This document shows positions 1 through 14,300 of a stretch of 64,000 nt of DNA, piece by piece. The stretch is from contig CM055096.1 of assembly GCA_029204225.1 (NCBI GenBank), positions 60,554,957-60,618,956 of the forward strand, written 5' to 3'. The stretch comes from Diphasiastrum complanatum (lineage: Eukaryota > Streptophyta > Lycopodiopsida > Lycopodiales > Lycopodiaceae). Numbering within the stretch: the first letter of the stretch is position 1; the number at the start of each line of letters is the position of its first letter. The translations under genes were made by a program, and so were the position numbers. The notes under the pieces are model-generated. The model searched no databases. It was not told where the DNA came from and was given only the letters and a program-made list of their open reading frames with translations.

Positions 1-390
1 TGCATGTCAGATCATATGTAAGCGCTGCGCGGAGCTGAGCTGAGCTGAGCTGAGGTATTTGATCAGATCTGAGGAGCCTACTACGTCCATCATCATCCAC
101 AGCTCTATTTAAGAGTTGTTTATATGTGGGCTGGTTTTGCCGAGGATATTTCTGAATCTATGTGCCGTTTTTGCCCCCAGGCCTGACCTCCATGATAATC
201 TCGTGAGGGATAGAGCAGCGCGTAGTTCTTGCTTTTGTATGCGTAGCATTTGCTCTGTCGCTTGTTTGCAGCCATTTTGAAAAATTTTGGACCTCAGAAA
301 GTGGTGTTGCTGAAGATCGGGTGATCAGTGAGCACTAACAACTTAGAAAAGGAAGAAAGACCTTGGAAAGTATCAAGCTTGCTAGAGGAT
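1..390 (+). promoter_or_regulatory. 5' flank / probable promoter and 5'UTR of the Rab7 gene
   Basis: This region precedes the first ATG of the Rab7 gene. It has a TATA-like stretch at 105-113 (CTATTTAAG) and a short GAGCT pentamer array (about four units) near 36-55. No other coding sequence is visible. The transcription start and any 5'UTR intron cannot be fixed from sequence alone; the promoter role is inferred from position. Confidence 0.4.
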
Positions 391-3300
391 ATGTCAACAC
401 GAAGACGGACGCTGTTGAAGGTCATTATCCTGGGAGATAGCGGGTACGGTTTTTCTGACGCAGGGTGGTTCTGGACACTGGCGACTTCCCGTGACTAGTT
501 ACACATTTGCATTTACTAGATCATCAGCTAGTTTTTTTGGTATATACACTATACTACAGATCTGTGCTTGTGTATTGGTGACTACTCGTTGCCTGTATTT
601 CAGCAAACACAAATGCTTGAGTACGAAAGCAGGCTGCATGGCATGAAGTTAATTCAAGTGGCCGTGAATTTACTGTATTCAAATCCCCTTTGTTTTAACG
701 AGGTCCAATACTTAAAATTTGGATACATTTTGGACAGCTTTTTCACTTGCTCCCGTGTTTTTGCAGGGTGGGAAAGACTTCATTGATGAATCAGTAAGTT
801 GTCAAACATTCATAGATATTTATTTTCTTAAATTACGGGGCTTTTTTCAGCACGTAGTTAGATAGGTTGCGTGTATTGATTAGTGCTTATGGACAGATTT
901 CACATGCCACAGGTATGTCAATAAAAAGTTCAACAACCAGTACAAGGCAACAATAGGTGCAGACTTTTTGACAAAAGAAGTGCAAGTTGATGACAGACTA
1001 GTCACCATGCAGGTCAGTCACACTCTATCCTATGTATGGTCAAATAGGTGTATGCTGACTTAAGATTGAGCAAAGTCCAAACTTTGTACGTTAATGACCA
1101 AAACACTCATAAAGCATTAATACAATCTGAAAAAATGCTGCAGAATTTGTTATTGCACTGTATGTAATGACAGAATGATATCTTCAGAAGTATACAGTTG
1201 GATCTAGCCCAAGCTTGCCTGATCTGAGCTATGCTAGTACAAAAGCTAGTTTCTAAACAATCAATCACCCATTAGGAGACGTAAAGGCTAGTTTTAAACA
1301 ATCAACCACGATTAAGAGATGGGTTCCATTGAAAGTCATTATGGCCTTAAATTTGACCTAATTAGGGCTGCAGGTCGGTACCCGCTTTTTGGAGAGCAAG
1401 AATAGAGACCTTGATTCAATAAGTGTCCTATTAAATGCCAGCAATAGATAATTTTTGGTCCAACACAACCGACCTAGCACATCAAGGTCCAAACAATAAA
1501 TAGTAAAGTGTGGACCAAGGGCCATAATCTGTTCATAACATTTATATTATCAACTCTCCCCAATCCACAAATGCCATTCCCCACATTGTACTACTTCAAA
1601 GTATATAATAATGAAGAAGCTGAAAGCTGAGGCCTTGGAAGGAAAGTGCTAAAGCAGTTAAATGAAGATGTTGATGTTGCCAAATCAAAGATTTATTACA
1701 AAATTAAGATGTAGATGCAACAGACAAGTAGTGTTGGTGCAGAGAAAAGGAAGATGGTAAGGCATTAGTAATAAAGGTGGAGCTATAAAACTTGGGATCC
1801 TGTATAATAACTGTTGATCGTGAATGACAATAAGAGTATTCATATGACCGAGAATACCACGTGAAGACACTAGCGAAGTGATCATGGGTGACTATTGTCA
1901 TAGCAAAATTCTTGATATTAGGGTATAGTAAAGGATCAAATGTTCTCAATCCATGGGAATTGGGAAATGGAAAATGAAAATGAAGATATTAGAAGTAGGA
2001 AATACTACATCATAGTTCCAATAAAACTTGAATTTTTCACTTTCAAATCTATTCGGTTGTTTCTATTCTCGATCCTAATCTTAATTCTGAGTCAATTTTT
2101 TTTTTAATTATCGAAGTTGTATTCTTCCAACAATTTCAAAAATCTTCTCTTGAATTTTTTGGTAGGAGCTCCATTTGAACTTCATACTATTTTAGCAACT
2201 TTGTTTCAAGCTCATTCAAATGCTAAAGAGTTGAGGCTGAGGAGTCAAGCTCGTAGCATTTGGTATTAGAGCCATGTCTAGAACCAACTTTCTTCTAGAG
2301 AGAAAGCTTTAAGAGAGAGGATTTACTATTTTTGGGAAGAACGTGAGGAATTTGCTCGTCTCCTTTCAAAGTTTGAAGGCTGCTTTGAGTGAAGAAGAAA
2401 GGAAGACACAAGGTGATTTTTTCTACCAAAGAGTTTTTAATCAATGTTTTCTATCAAAGAATTCGAGTTTCAGGCGATGAGCGATATTAAGGGGTTCCAT
2501 TGGCAAAAATTCATTGATTTGACAACAATTTGCATCTTATTCAGAATCCTAATATTGGATGATACAAGTTATCTTTCTTTAGCCTTTCTCAATGTCGTTA
2601 ATAGTTGGAGAGCCATGACTTGGATGAGATTATTGTGCAGAAGAGGGCAACATTATGGCTGTGGGCATATTGAAGGATTCTAAATTCGGTCTTTGCTTTG
2701 TTGCATTGTATTGTCAAAGTTTGAATGCCAATTTGAAGATCTTAGCAAAGGACATGCTATAGCATAAGCAAATTTGTCGATTGTTCAATCAATACAAGTG
2801 ATTCGCCAATGTTTGGTTAGCTTCTACATAGAGCTAGAACTGCAAGCTATATCTATTGAGGCTATATGTGAGCCTAGATCAGTTGAGGAGAAACATGGTT
2901 ACAGAGAGATGGTATTGTGAACAAGAGAGAGGTGATAGTGTGAATGTGGTCGGAGTGAAACAACTCGCTAAGAATTTTGGGCTTGGTGCATAATCATAGC
3001 CAAAGTTAAAAGGTGGGGGCATGACTTTGTGATGTTTGAAAAATACAAGAAGGTTGTGCTGGTTAAACTGTAATCAGTTGTTTTGGCTTTAGCTATGATG
3101 GTCCTCTTGACTCTTGTTCTTGTAAGGAAGTGTCTTATCACTCCCTTCTATTTTGATTTCGTATCTTTCTAATTTCAATTTTAAGTTATTAAATTATTCT
3201 GATATTATTTACTTTTCGACAATTTCAAATGTTTAGTTATATTAATTTAATTGTAATATTTAAAACTCCTAAGTACATATCAAATCAAGAAAAATTTATG

Positions 3301-6300
3301 GTATATGTGCATGTTAAAAAATATCAAAAGAATTCTTGCCTCGTTTTGATTCATTGTTTTATTTCACTAATTCTAAAGTTTCCAACTACGAGATTTGCAT
3401 ACTAGATTGTGAAAGATATGGAGAATAAGGAGTAGCTTGAGTCTTGTCCCTAGTCAACCCTAGTTGACCAGGCCTGAACCATGGTTATCGAGGATACCCC
3501 AGGGCCTCATGCATCCTATATTTAATAGTAGCTGATAATATTAGCCATAATGACTATTTATTGTGGAGTCTAGGATTAGGGTTTCTAGTAGTGTTTTCGT
3601 GAATCATGATTTGTCAAAGAATCGTTCAGTCTTGATTCGAATTGGAAAGAAACAAGACTGGAAATTTTTTGCTGTTGCCCGGGCCCTGATTCATTCGCGA
3701 TTCGGGTTTTCTCTCTTTTTGTGCCTCTTTCAAAGGGAGAAACTTGAGGAGAGGTGTAAGGAGAGAAGAAAAGGAGAGGGGAGGAGAGAGATCCTAGAGG
3801 AGAGAGGAAAGAGCTCAGAGGAGAGAGGAGAGAGGAAATGGCATTTATGGTGAATGTGCAACTTAGGTTAATCTTGATTGTTAAATGCACTTTGAAGGAG
3901 AGAAATTAGAATATGAGTTAGGAGAAGTTAGAACTTATGTGTTTAGTAGTATTAGCCATTGCTATTAGGTGAATGAAGGAGAGAGGGTAGAGCTAGGAGT
4001 TAGGAGTTAGGAGAGTCTTGGAGGGAGAATAGGAGGAGGAAGTGTGTGTGTGAAATTGTGAATTTAGTTCTAGTTAGACTTCAGTAGAGTTGTTCAATGT
4101 TAGGACTTAGGAGTGGTAGAGTTTAGAGTCAGAGTTTAGAGTTTAGAGTTTAGAGTTAGAGTTTAGAGTTAGGAGTGGTAGAGTTTAGTTAGGAGTGGTA
4201 GAGGTAAGAGGAGTGTTAGAAGTTAGGAGAGTTAGGAGTTGAAACTTGACAGTTAGGAGTTAGAACTAAGGAGTCAGGAGTTGAGAGTCATGATGAGAAA
4301 TAGAGATCCTATATGGGATCATGTCATAGATGCTTTGGGATACAGTAGCTCGGGCACAAAATGATGGACGTGCAATTATTGTTGGGTGAGCTACACAAGT
4401 GGTCTAGTGCGTATTCAAGAGCTTAGAGCATCTCCTTTGTTTGCATACGCGGCTATGAGATCGGAGCATCCCCATAGGCACCTCCAGGGCTATCGAGCAT
4501 GATTGCAAGACTGAGAGCGATTCAGAGAGAGTAGATCATTCCTCTGACAGTCACTGTAGGTGAGCACCATGGTACATACACTTGTTATCTAATTCTTTAA
4601 ACTTTTGCTTTTGAATTCTATTTTTGAAGGTGATTGTCACTTGTAGACTATAGTATTAAATATTTTTCAATTTCTTTGTTGCAATAGGATTAGCTGCTAG
4701 GCATCATGCATCCACCTCAGGTCAGGATGAGACAAAGCCTGAGGCTGGCACATCTACACCATATGTAGATGTAGCTGCTCCTTCTACTTCTAGACCCCCC
4801 TACAGAGGTTCTTTTAGAGAATATTATGTGTAGTCATTTTGGGGTGACAACAAGCATACGACAAATGTGGTTATTAGAAGACCGTTGTCCTTCCATCTAG
4901 CAAAGACTTCTGCTTGGGGGGGTATGATAGAGAGTGTTGCTGCGATAGGGGCCACATACCGTGCCACACATTTGATGAGGAAGGTTCAAGATGTAACCAA
5001 AGAATTGGAGCCCGTTTTTGCATCGTGGAAACAATTCGGGTGCACCATGATGATTGATGGTTGGAGTGACACCAGGAGGCGACATATCATTGATATTATA
5101 GTGTCTTCCTGTGTGGGCACCATGTTCTTGAGAGCCATTGGCACATCGACAACTGGCACCATTGTTTCAGGTTAGTAACAAGTTCATGACATGTGTTGGA
5201 TTTCAATGCTCATTGCTCATTGCTAATTAGAATTTTAATCAGTTTAGTTATTGATGCTCGTGAGTCGATTGTCGTTGCTCAATCAAAATCTGCTGCTAGT
5301 CTCAATGCTCGTTGCAATTTGTTTAATGTTATAGGTGAGTACATCTACTCACACATCGTGCAAGCGATTGAGGTGGGGCCTCAAAATGCTGTGCAAGTCA
5401 TTACTGACAATGTCGCAAATTGCAAAGCCATGGGGGATTTGGTGATGGAGAATTATCCGACTATCTTTTGGACTCCATGTGCTGCACACAACATTGGCCT
5501 ACTGATTGAGGACATTTCACGTATATCGTAGTAGTAGTTTCAAACTTACTGCTTAGTAATAAATTGCAAATTCCTACAATTCCTGCATCTAGATTGAGTT
5601 TTAAGTTCAAAGATTCTACATTCCATGAGTGTTGATTGGTGACGACTTACAGAGGAGTCGAGACTCTTGATTTTGCTCTCAATTTTCAAGCATAAGCAGC
5701 TCCTTGGGCCTACGTCATGACTCATACACGTCTTGCTTTTGTCCAGCTCTTCCTTGGGGTGAAAGATGTTCTTGATGCTGCATGGTTCTTGGTGAGGTTT
5801 GTCACCAAGAAACCAAAGGTCCTTGCAATTGATAGAGGGTCTCAAGAATTTGGAGATCCTTAGACCTGCCTCACGAGGTGTGGACTTTGAATCTTGATTC
5901 TTGATGATAGGTGTCTCATTCTCAATGTTAGATTGGGTTTTAAGGTTTAAACTTTAGAAATTAGCAGCTAGCTTAAGCCTTTTCTGTATCTCGATTCTTG
6001 GCACTTGCTTTGAATTTCGAACGTTGATGCATTGATGATTGAAATTTGATGATTGTTCAAAATTTGTAAAAGTTAAATTTGCAATGTGTTTAGGTTTGCA
6101 TTCATATTTATAGTCTTGGAGTGCTCCTAAAGGTACACCACAACCTCAGACAGATGGTTGTTTCTAACCTATGGGTACAGTGGAGCAGATCAATTGAGTC
6201 TCGATCTAGGAGATTTGAGACCATCATTTTGTCATCGGACTTTTGGGACAAGGCAAAATTGATTGTTGTTGAGTTACAGCCACTCCACACCGTTCTACGA

Positions 6301-9300
6301 CTCACAGATAGGGAGGGGTCCACCATGGGCCTCCTCTACGAGTTTATGGATAGGTTGGGTGAGTAGCTTGATTAGTGCATCGAGTTGAGTTTTGCCAGGT
6401 ATACACTATAATCCCTTGGCCCTTCTTAATTCTAATTTCTGTCATTTCCATTCTACAAATCTAATCTCAAGTTTGATGTTGGAACCTTCTCAATCTGAAT
6501 TGGTGACATTCACTTTTTAATTTGCAAGGTTCAAGAGATAAAGGCCAAGTGGGAGAGCAGTGGAACTGGTTTCATAGGCCTTTACATGCAGTTGCCCATG
6601 TGTTGCATCCTTTATGGAAGACATTTGGTTCAGAGCAGTTCCATTACCGTGAGCTTGAGGATGAGTGGTTTGAATACCTCCAGAGGTCATACCAGATGTT
6701 GCAGAGCTGTAGGCCTGCAACGATGAGCTCATGATTTTTCGGAGAGACCGCCTCACATATCAGAGGGCCATGACGCAAGATAGAGTTGGCCACTTGAGGC
6801 CAATTTCTTGGTGGGACAAGTATGGTGGGTGCATTCCTAGGCTACAATGCATTGCACTGAGAGTCCTCTCACAGGAACACCATAGCAGCTTATGAGAGGA
6901 ACCGGAGCATCTACTCCCTCATAGACCAAGAAGAGAACATGCTCTCCACAGAGCAATTAGAAAGGGTCGGGTTTGTGCATTCAAACCTTTGCGTTCTAGA
7001 TAATATGAGGGAGGCCAAAGAACCCATGCATGTAATGCCTATTCGTTTAAACACTTTATTTGAGGCTTGAGCTTGAACTACTTGAACTTGAGTCTTGAGT
7101 GCTTAGCGTTGAAGCTTACTTGCATCTTGGTACTTGAAGTCTTGAAAGTTGACTAGTTTATTTGTTATTTGTGAATTTGTGTCACAAGTGAGTCATGACA
7201 TGAGCGAATGACTAGGTTCCTGATTTACCACCTAGGTCAGAGGAGGAGGAGGATATACATGCACCCTCTTGCGTCGCGAGTCTGTTGCTCGATCAGGTAG
7301 GCTTGAGGCTTGAACCTTGGTAATCGAAATTTGACTACTTGAGTCTTGTATTTCAATCAAAAGTTTCAAGATTGTAGTATGTACTATTTAGATTCTAGTA
7401 TCTACTATCTAGGTCATCTCGTGGGTCTTGGGTCCTCAAAATTTTGGGCATTGGGTACTTTCTAATAGCTGCAAATCTCAATGTGTAGGACTTGTGACTC
7501 GAGGTGCATCACGACGGATTCAAGCTACCGTTGCTCGACAACAACATTAAGAGGGCAGCTTAAATAGCTCTACCGAGGAGACTGAGGAGAGCGACTATCA
7601 ATGCCAGGGGTCTTCTTCTGATGAGGCCTCAAAGGCTGGGGATGAGGATGATGAGCATGTGCAAGAGGCTACGATGCCACCCCCCACTAGGAGGACCAGG
7701 AGGACCTAGATTTATGTTATAGTTCATAGTCTAGAATCTAGGTCAAGACTCGAAATTTCACGATTTTGCTTTTCAATGTAAGTTTTGTAATTTTTAAATT
7801 ACAATTCAAAGATCAAACTTTTATCCAATGTACTTAGCTTACTAGTAATTGCTCACTTACTAATTAGTACCTATATAGTAGTATCTATAGGCTATTGATG
7901 TGTGATCATTGATTTTTTAACAAGCAACATCGGACTTTCAAATGCATGTATTCAGTAGCAATGTAGTATTTATAAGATTTTAGAAACATTTTAGACATTA
8001 TAGATATTACTTAACATATTTTCTAGCATTAAAAAAAAAGCAAATTTTTTTTTCGGATTCGTTTCGATTCTTTTGGGAGCGGCCCGGTTCAGAACCACGA
8101 TTCATGCCGATTCTTACAATTCTGAAAAGGTTGATTATGAACCGGGTGGAAACACTAGTTTCTGGAGGTGGCAATCTATGTTTAGGCATAGGGGATAGGA
8201 ATTACCAGAAATATCAGTGGTAGCGCCCATGGAATTGGTCTATATAAAGTCCATAAACCTTTCCGTTCTATTCATTCTGTGATGGCAAGTGTATCGTGGA
8301 TACTTGTGGCTAGCTAGTGTGCTTGGTGTACTCATGATTAGGCTTACTTTCATGAATGTTTATGGTAGTATGGAATGCCATTGTTGGGATCCTAATAGTA
8401 AATGGTATTGTGATTCCTGCAGCTTGGGGGTGAGTGCATTGTATGTGTCTCCGCGTTAGTTGGTTGGGTTGGTTTGTCCTATACTTAGCTCCTATCGGTT
8501 TTTGATTATCTAGTTAATTCTTGGAAGTGTGCATTGTGATATCAGACAATGAACCAAGATGAAGCTGTCAACGACGAGCCTTGTATTGGGCAAATGGTGG
8601 CCAAAAAACATTTTCAAATAGTTTTTGGTGCAAAATTGCTTAAAATATTGGTCATCAATGTAAAATTTAGATTTGCTTGCGACTATTTTCTCTCAAAGTT
8701 CATTTACCACATTTTGTACTTGTCTCAACATTTGTCCATCTTCCGTGGTCTTCAAATATTATTGGAGAAACTTCTTTTGAGGCTTTAGAGGTGGGTGTAT
8801 GTTAGGGACCCAACGCCTTGGGTTCTCTAAACCCAACTTGGAACCGGACGCTGCACTGGGCTTGTTGACTTGACCAGCGACTCGTGGACTGTGTGGATGC
8901 GACTTGTCGTTATCTGGGATGTGTACTTGGCTTCGAGACCCTTTAGCAATTTTTTCAAAAAAAAACTAAAAAAGAGATCAGTGGCATCATTGGCTGCCAT
9001 GCTACCTGCGTGACATCCTATGCTGCGGAGGCAGCGCAACCAGCTGTGTGGCCAGAGCTGCAACCAGCTGGCTTCTGTGGCACAGCAGGGGCTGGCTGGC
9101 CTACTGCCAAGTGGATTTGGGGGGTGTGGGGTCACCCTTGCCTCCTTCATGTGTCTAGAAGGGGAGGTGGTGGATTTCCACCTTTGCTTCTGCCTCCTCT
9201 CATATTGATTCTACATTTTGTAGCGGCCATGGACAATACTGAAGGTGTAGTTGATCAATAAGTCTTGAGAGTGAGTGGATTTTATGCTCTTTTTGCACTT

Positions 9301-11331
9301 GTATATCCTCTTCCTAATTCCTAGTTATGGAGCCTAACCCATCCACACAACGTGTATCTCCTCTTGCAGAAGCTATTGTTGCTGCTTCTCTTTCTGATCC
9401 TGATGTTCTTCTGTCAGCAATCAACAATCTATAGCAACAAATTGTTGATGTGCAAGCAAGACATGCTAGGAATTGACGCAATTAAGGCAACTATTTCATC
9501 ATCCCTTGTTCATACTTGGGATTTTTTCAGGAGTAAGTAGGATAGATCCCATGATGTTTTCATGCCATGGCTTGATCAGTGGAATTTGCACTTTTCCATG
9601 CACGACTCCACAGATGATAACAAGATCAATTTGGCCACCAAGCTCGCACAATCTCTGTATCAATAAGTGTCTCAGGATAGAATCAAATGCCTTCCAAAAA
9701 TCAACAAAGTAGCAATACACCCTCTCATGTCTAGACTTAGCCTCCTCAATAATAGCCCCGAGTGTAAAAACGTGCTCACTGGTAGAATGCTGAGCTCTAA
9801 ATCTTGCCTGACCCAACGCATGTAATCCACGAATCTCAGCCTTGCGGCTCATTGTTGTTTGGAGGATAGTGCCATAAAGTTTTGCCACAATATGGCCTAT
9901 CAAAATAGTGCGTTAGTTTCCAGGATTCATAGGGTCACCACTCTTATAAATAGGATGGATGATAGGGTGGCAAGTAAAATCATCAGAATGTGTCCAGCAC
10001 AAGAAACCATAAAAAATGGCGAGCTCATGTGCCTCTCCCAGCTGAAGAAAGTACTCACCATAGATTGTGATCGGGCCAGCCGCATCCGCTGAAATCCTAG
10101 TAATACCAATGTCATCACTGTCCAACATGTTTGTCCTCAAGGGATCCACATCGATATCACGAAACTCAATTTGCCTGGAGGATGTCCTGGCATCAAAATC
10201 TCCGGTTAAAAGAACATGACCTCGCTCAGAAAATAGAAAAACATTTGAGGATAAATCAATGTAAGGGGAACCCATACTACCAGACAAGGCTAATGTCTCA
10301 GGAGGAAAATAGCAAGCTGCAATGTAAACATCTTGGTCCAATCCAACATATCTGCCCAATAATCTGATCCAAAGATAGCGTGCCTGCTCATCATGTTTAA
10401 CCACCTCCACAACTGACTGTAGTGAAACTCTATATAAGCACGCAATCTCGCTTGATCCTCTACCAACCACAGATCTAGTTTCTGACCGAAAGGTCGAGTC
10501 CCAAACAAATTTCTGAAAATGTGGTAATCCTCTATACTGACTCTCATGTGTCTCTGTAAAGAACATAATGTCCCCCTGAGATATAAAATCTACCAAGTCT
10601 CCTGCAGCGGCCGAGGAATGGATACCATTACAGTTCCATAAACCCATATGAAGGTGCAGGGCCCCAGGACATTCTGGTACCCGGGGACCCCAAATCCCTA
10701 CCTACTAGGAACCGTACCACCGGTAGATCCACGATCAAAGTATCAGATATGTCCATCTCTATAAAGCACATATTTGCCTATTGGTTTCCAAAAATTGCTT
10801 GGCCTCATTGTCAGCATTTTGCGTGTCCGGAATACCACAAACACGAACATTATTTTTCTTCTGCTCATGGAATGTCTCTTCCGATAAAGTGGCTGAGATA
10901 AAAGACGACATATGTGTTGGTTTCTTACATAGTTGCAGCGCGATTCGCGAATCGCGATCCCGATTCGCGATTCGGGATTTTCCCAGAATCGTGTAGAATC
11001 GATTTTTTTTTTTTTTGAAATTTTTTTGTGTAATATGGGTATCAGATGAAAGCTTTGATCGAGGGGAATATGATTGTGTAGTTTGCCGACTGTTTCAGGT
11101 GCAGGATGGTCCCTTTACGCTAAAGTTGCATCCCATATAAAAAAAAGAGAACACATTGGGGCATTCCTAGTGAACATAGCAGGAATCTCCCTTTCTCTGA
11201 TTCTCCCTCTCTCTATCTCTCTCTCTGATCACGATTCACCAACAAACGAAACTAAAACCATGCTGAACAAAAACCTAGCTGAATCATTCTGAACTTTAGC
11301 CTTAAATGAAACAATTTTTGACAAAACAACC

Positions 11332-11380
<49 letters not shown>

Positions 11381-14300
11381 ATAGATCATAAACCATAAAA
11401 CGGAAGTTACTGAACTAAAACCACAAAGAACAATACTGAATCACGACAATGCTGTGAATAGGATCATCATAATATATAATATCGGGCCACATGGCACCAA
11501 AAAGGGGGGTACAATGATGTTCCATGAACGTAATGAAAACTATATAACTAAGGCTCGTCAGAGTCATGGTAGGATAAATCATCCGAATCTGTGGACTGCA
11601 GGTCCCATGGGTCCGCAGATGAATCGGAATTGGAGGGAGCCATATGCCGTGGTGTGGCCCTGGCTCTGCTGCGTGCCCTGGCTCTGGACCACCCCCCTCT
11701 CCCTGTCTCTACCTCTGCCTCTGCCTCTGCCTCTCTCCCCTCCTCTGGCCCCCATCTGGCTGCCCCCAGCCCCGTGTCTACTCCGTCGTGCCTGTGTGTC
11801 AGGTTGCTGTGACCCTACGCCCTGGGATGGCCCTACCCACTGTGATGATGCCTGGCCGACGGCTGCCTGTGATGCTCCACTCCTGTCTACAAAAAGAGTA
11901 CTCAGCCCCCCCCCTCCTAGAACCTCTAGGTCTCCCCCTAGGCCTACGTGCAGGAATGGCTGGCTCCTCCTCTGTCTCTGCATCAGGGTCCACCAGCAGG
12001 TCAGGCAGGTCATCCCCTTGTGCCTCCGCCCACATCTTCTCGTCCTCCTCTGTATCTCCCTCAACCCACTCCTCCTCCTCCACATAGTCTGCCCCGAGCA
12101 TCTCTCCACCCTCTGAGACCTCGTCATCTCCCTCCTCAGCCCTCTCCCTCTGCCTCTCTGTCCTCCTCTGCCGCCATAAAGCTCGTGCGTCAACCTGTGC
12201 CTGTCTGTAGAGCTCTCTATGGATCTCATCATCCATCTCCTCTTGTATGGGTGGTGCTCGAGGAGCAGCAGCTATCGAATCCACCAAGCAAGTGTCAGGG
12301 TCCACCTGCAACCAAAAACAAGTTGTCAGGCAGGTATTGTGCAACTCACTGCATATTTTGAAAGCAAATCAATTCATCAAAGCATACGAAAAAAAAAGGG
12401 GTGATGATGTGACTCACCTCGAGCATCTGACCTTCTCCTCGTGTGCGCCTCAACATACGGCCGTTGGTGTTCACAAACACCAACCGCCTACACTACTCGA
12501 TGGACAACCTGTTCCTCTTCTGTGTGTGATACAAGGCCTAGGTGCTCCAATTCCGCTCACAAGCTCCTGCAGAACAGTCTTGTGCAAGGACCCTCTCAGC
12601 CAATCGCCTCAGGTCACCTGTGCTGCGCCCGTGGATGCACCACCATGTAACGGGCCTCAGCTAATCCTCCCTCTGCTGACTCTGCTCTCCATCAAAAGGA
12701 AACTGGAAGCGCTCAAATGCGAGCAGCTGGCTTGCAATGTTGGCCAGCATCGGACCTGTTGGCAAAAGGAAAAACATGGCACATGTAAGACCCCTCGAAT
12801 TCAGACACTACCAGTGAGTACAATACTGCAGTAACATTGCTACCAAACGATTTCTCACACGTACCTGGTCCGGGCCATACGCGCTCCGTGTACTCCACCC
12901 ATCCCCGGTGCAGCTCCGGATTGTCCCTCTCTCGTGTAGAGCGCCACAAGGGGTGCAACATGTGGGCTACGGCGTGGATGGGTCGGTGGAAGTAGTCCCA
13001 TCTGGCCTCCCAGATGCGTGAGATCTCGCGCCTCCTGCAGCAGACAAATCACAACAATCACTAAACCATAGCATAAAAGAAACGCATCAGACTCGAGTGA
13101 GAAACAACAAACTAGACACTGAAGAGTCATACCTGTGCTCGTCCAAGGCTGACAATAGAATCCCCTCGCCGATGCGGTCCATGAACTCGTAAATGAGACC
13201 GAGGGTGCACTTCTCACGGTCTACCAGACGCAGCACTCTGTAAATGGGTAGTAGGATCCCACTAATCTCCTCAGCAGCTCTCCAGAACTTGTCGCCGTAC
13301 ACAGTGGACTGGAAAAATGCCGAATGGGGGAGGTCTGTAAAGTCCCGGAAGGCCACGATGGAAACCATCCGCCGCAATGCATCCTTCACCACCACCAATC
13401 GCTCTAGCACCAAGAAGTAAAACGCAAAGCGCGTGGGTGTGGGCTTCTTCAGGTTTAGGGTGGAGAAGGTGCGGAACAGGGCCAACACACGCCTCTTCCT
13501 GTACAAAAGTGACCAGGCGCATGGTCGTTGAAGTGATCTTCAACACAAACACCCAGTAAAAAAGTTTAGACAATAGTTGAGATGTGGTTAGCAGCATCGA
13601 AGGAAGAAAGCATAGCAAATAGAACAAACTATACCTCTCTGATCCATGGAAGCGCACACAGGTCATGGATGAGCAAGTCGATGCAATGTGCAGCACAGGG
13701 TGTCCACACAATGCTGGGGTGCTCCCTCATCATAACCTCGCCCATTTGCTTGCAGTTCGAGGCGTTGTCGGTGACAACCTGAACCATGTGCTCAACTCCG
13801 ATGTCAGCAATAACATATCTAATGACCTCCCATATGAAATCGGCTGTGATGGCGTCACCACCTCGAGTGGCATCCACGCCACGTAGGAATATTGTGCCAA
13901 GCGGGCAAGAAACCAAGACATTGATGACGGATCGCCGACGAGTGTCGGTCTATCCATCACTCAATATCGTGTATCCATACCTGCCGCAAAACACCCATTA
14001 GCTACATGCAAAAATTGCGGCACTAGTAAATTCTAAACACATGCAAAGAGATTACAAAGACAAGTTACTTACTGCTGCCAAGCTGAGCGAATGGAACTCA
14101 ACTCTCGCGTGATGGTCTCCTCCTCCTGACGAAGCAACCTGCCTCGTAGTGCCTCTCACCTGGGAGGTGTCCATGTAGCATCCACGGCCGCCATCTGTGC
14201 ACAGAACTCCCTGAACACCCAAGTGTCAGCAACAACAAAGGCAATGCCGCACTCGTAAAAGAACTGGCCACACAATCGAGTGCAACGGGCCTGCTGCTCT

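Larger units (their letters stand above)
3589..8157 (+). mobile_element. hAT-family DNA transposon A (4,569 bp), inside Rab7 intron 3
   Basis: The ends are TAGTGTTTTC on the left and, read inward from the right, TAGTGTTTCC: a 10-bp terminal inverted repeat with one mismatch. It is flanked by GTTTCTAG (3581-3588) and GTTTCTGG (8158-8165), an 8-bp target-site duplication with one mismatch; 8 bp is the hAT signature. The interior carries a broken hAT transposase in the plus orientation. Non-coding arms are purine-rich on the left (3720-4280) and contain GATTCG-type subterminal motifs at both ends. The decay implies an old insertion. Confidence 0.85.

Noticed and set aside
568-786. 72-codon plus frame at the start of the Rab7 gene
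   Set aside because: It lies mostly in intron 1 and uses the wrong frame across exon 2.
4119-4170. Interstitial telomere
   Set aside because: Units are TTTAGAG, not TTTAGGG, few in number and inside a transposon.
8827-9261. Overlapping frames of 62-107 codons on both strands
   Set aside because: Locally GC-rich DNA, likely LTR; frames overlap on both strands with no domain.
11454-12834. Long plus-strand frames rich in Pro/Leu/Ser
   Set aside because: They are shadows opposite the GC-rich acidic last exons of the minus-strand hAT transposase.
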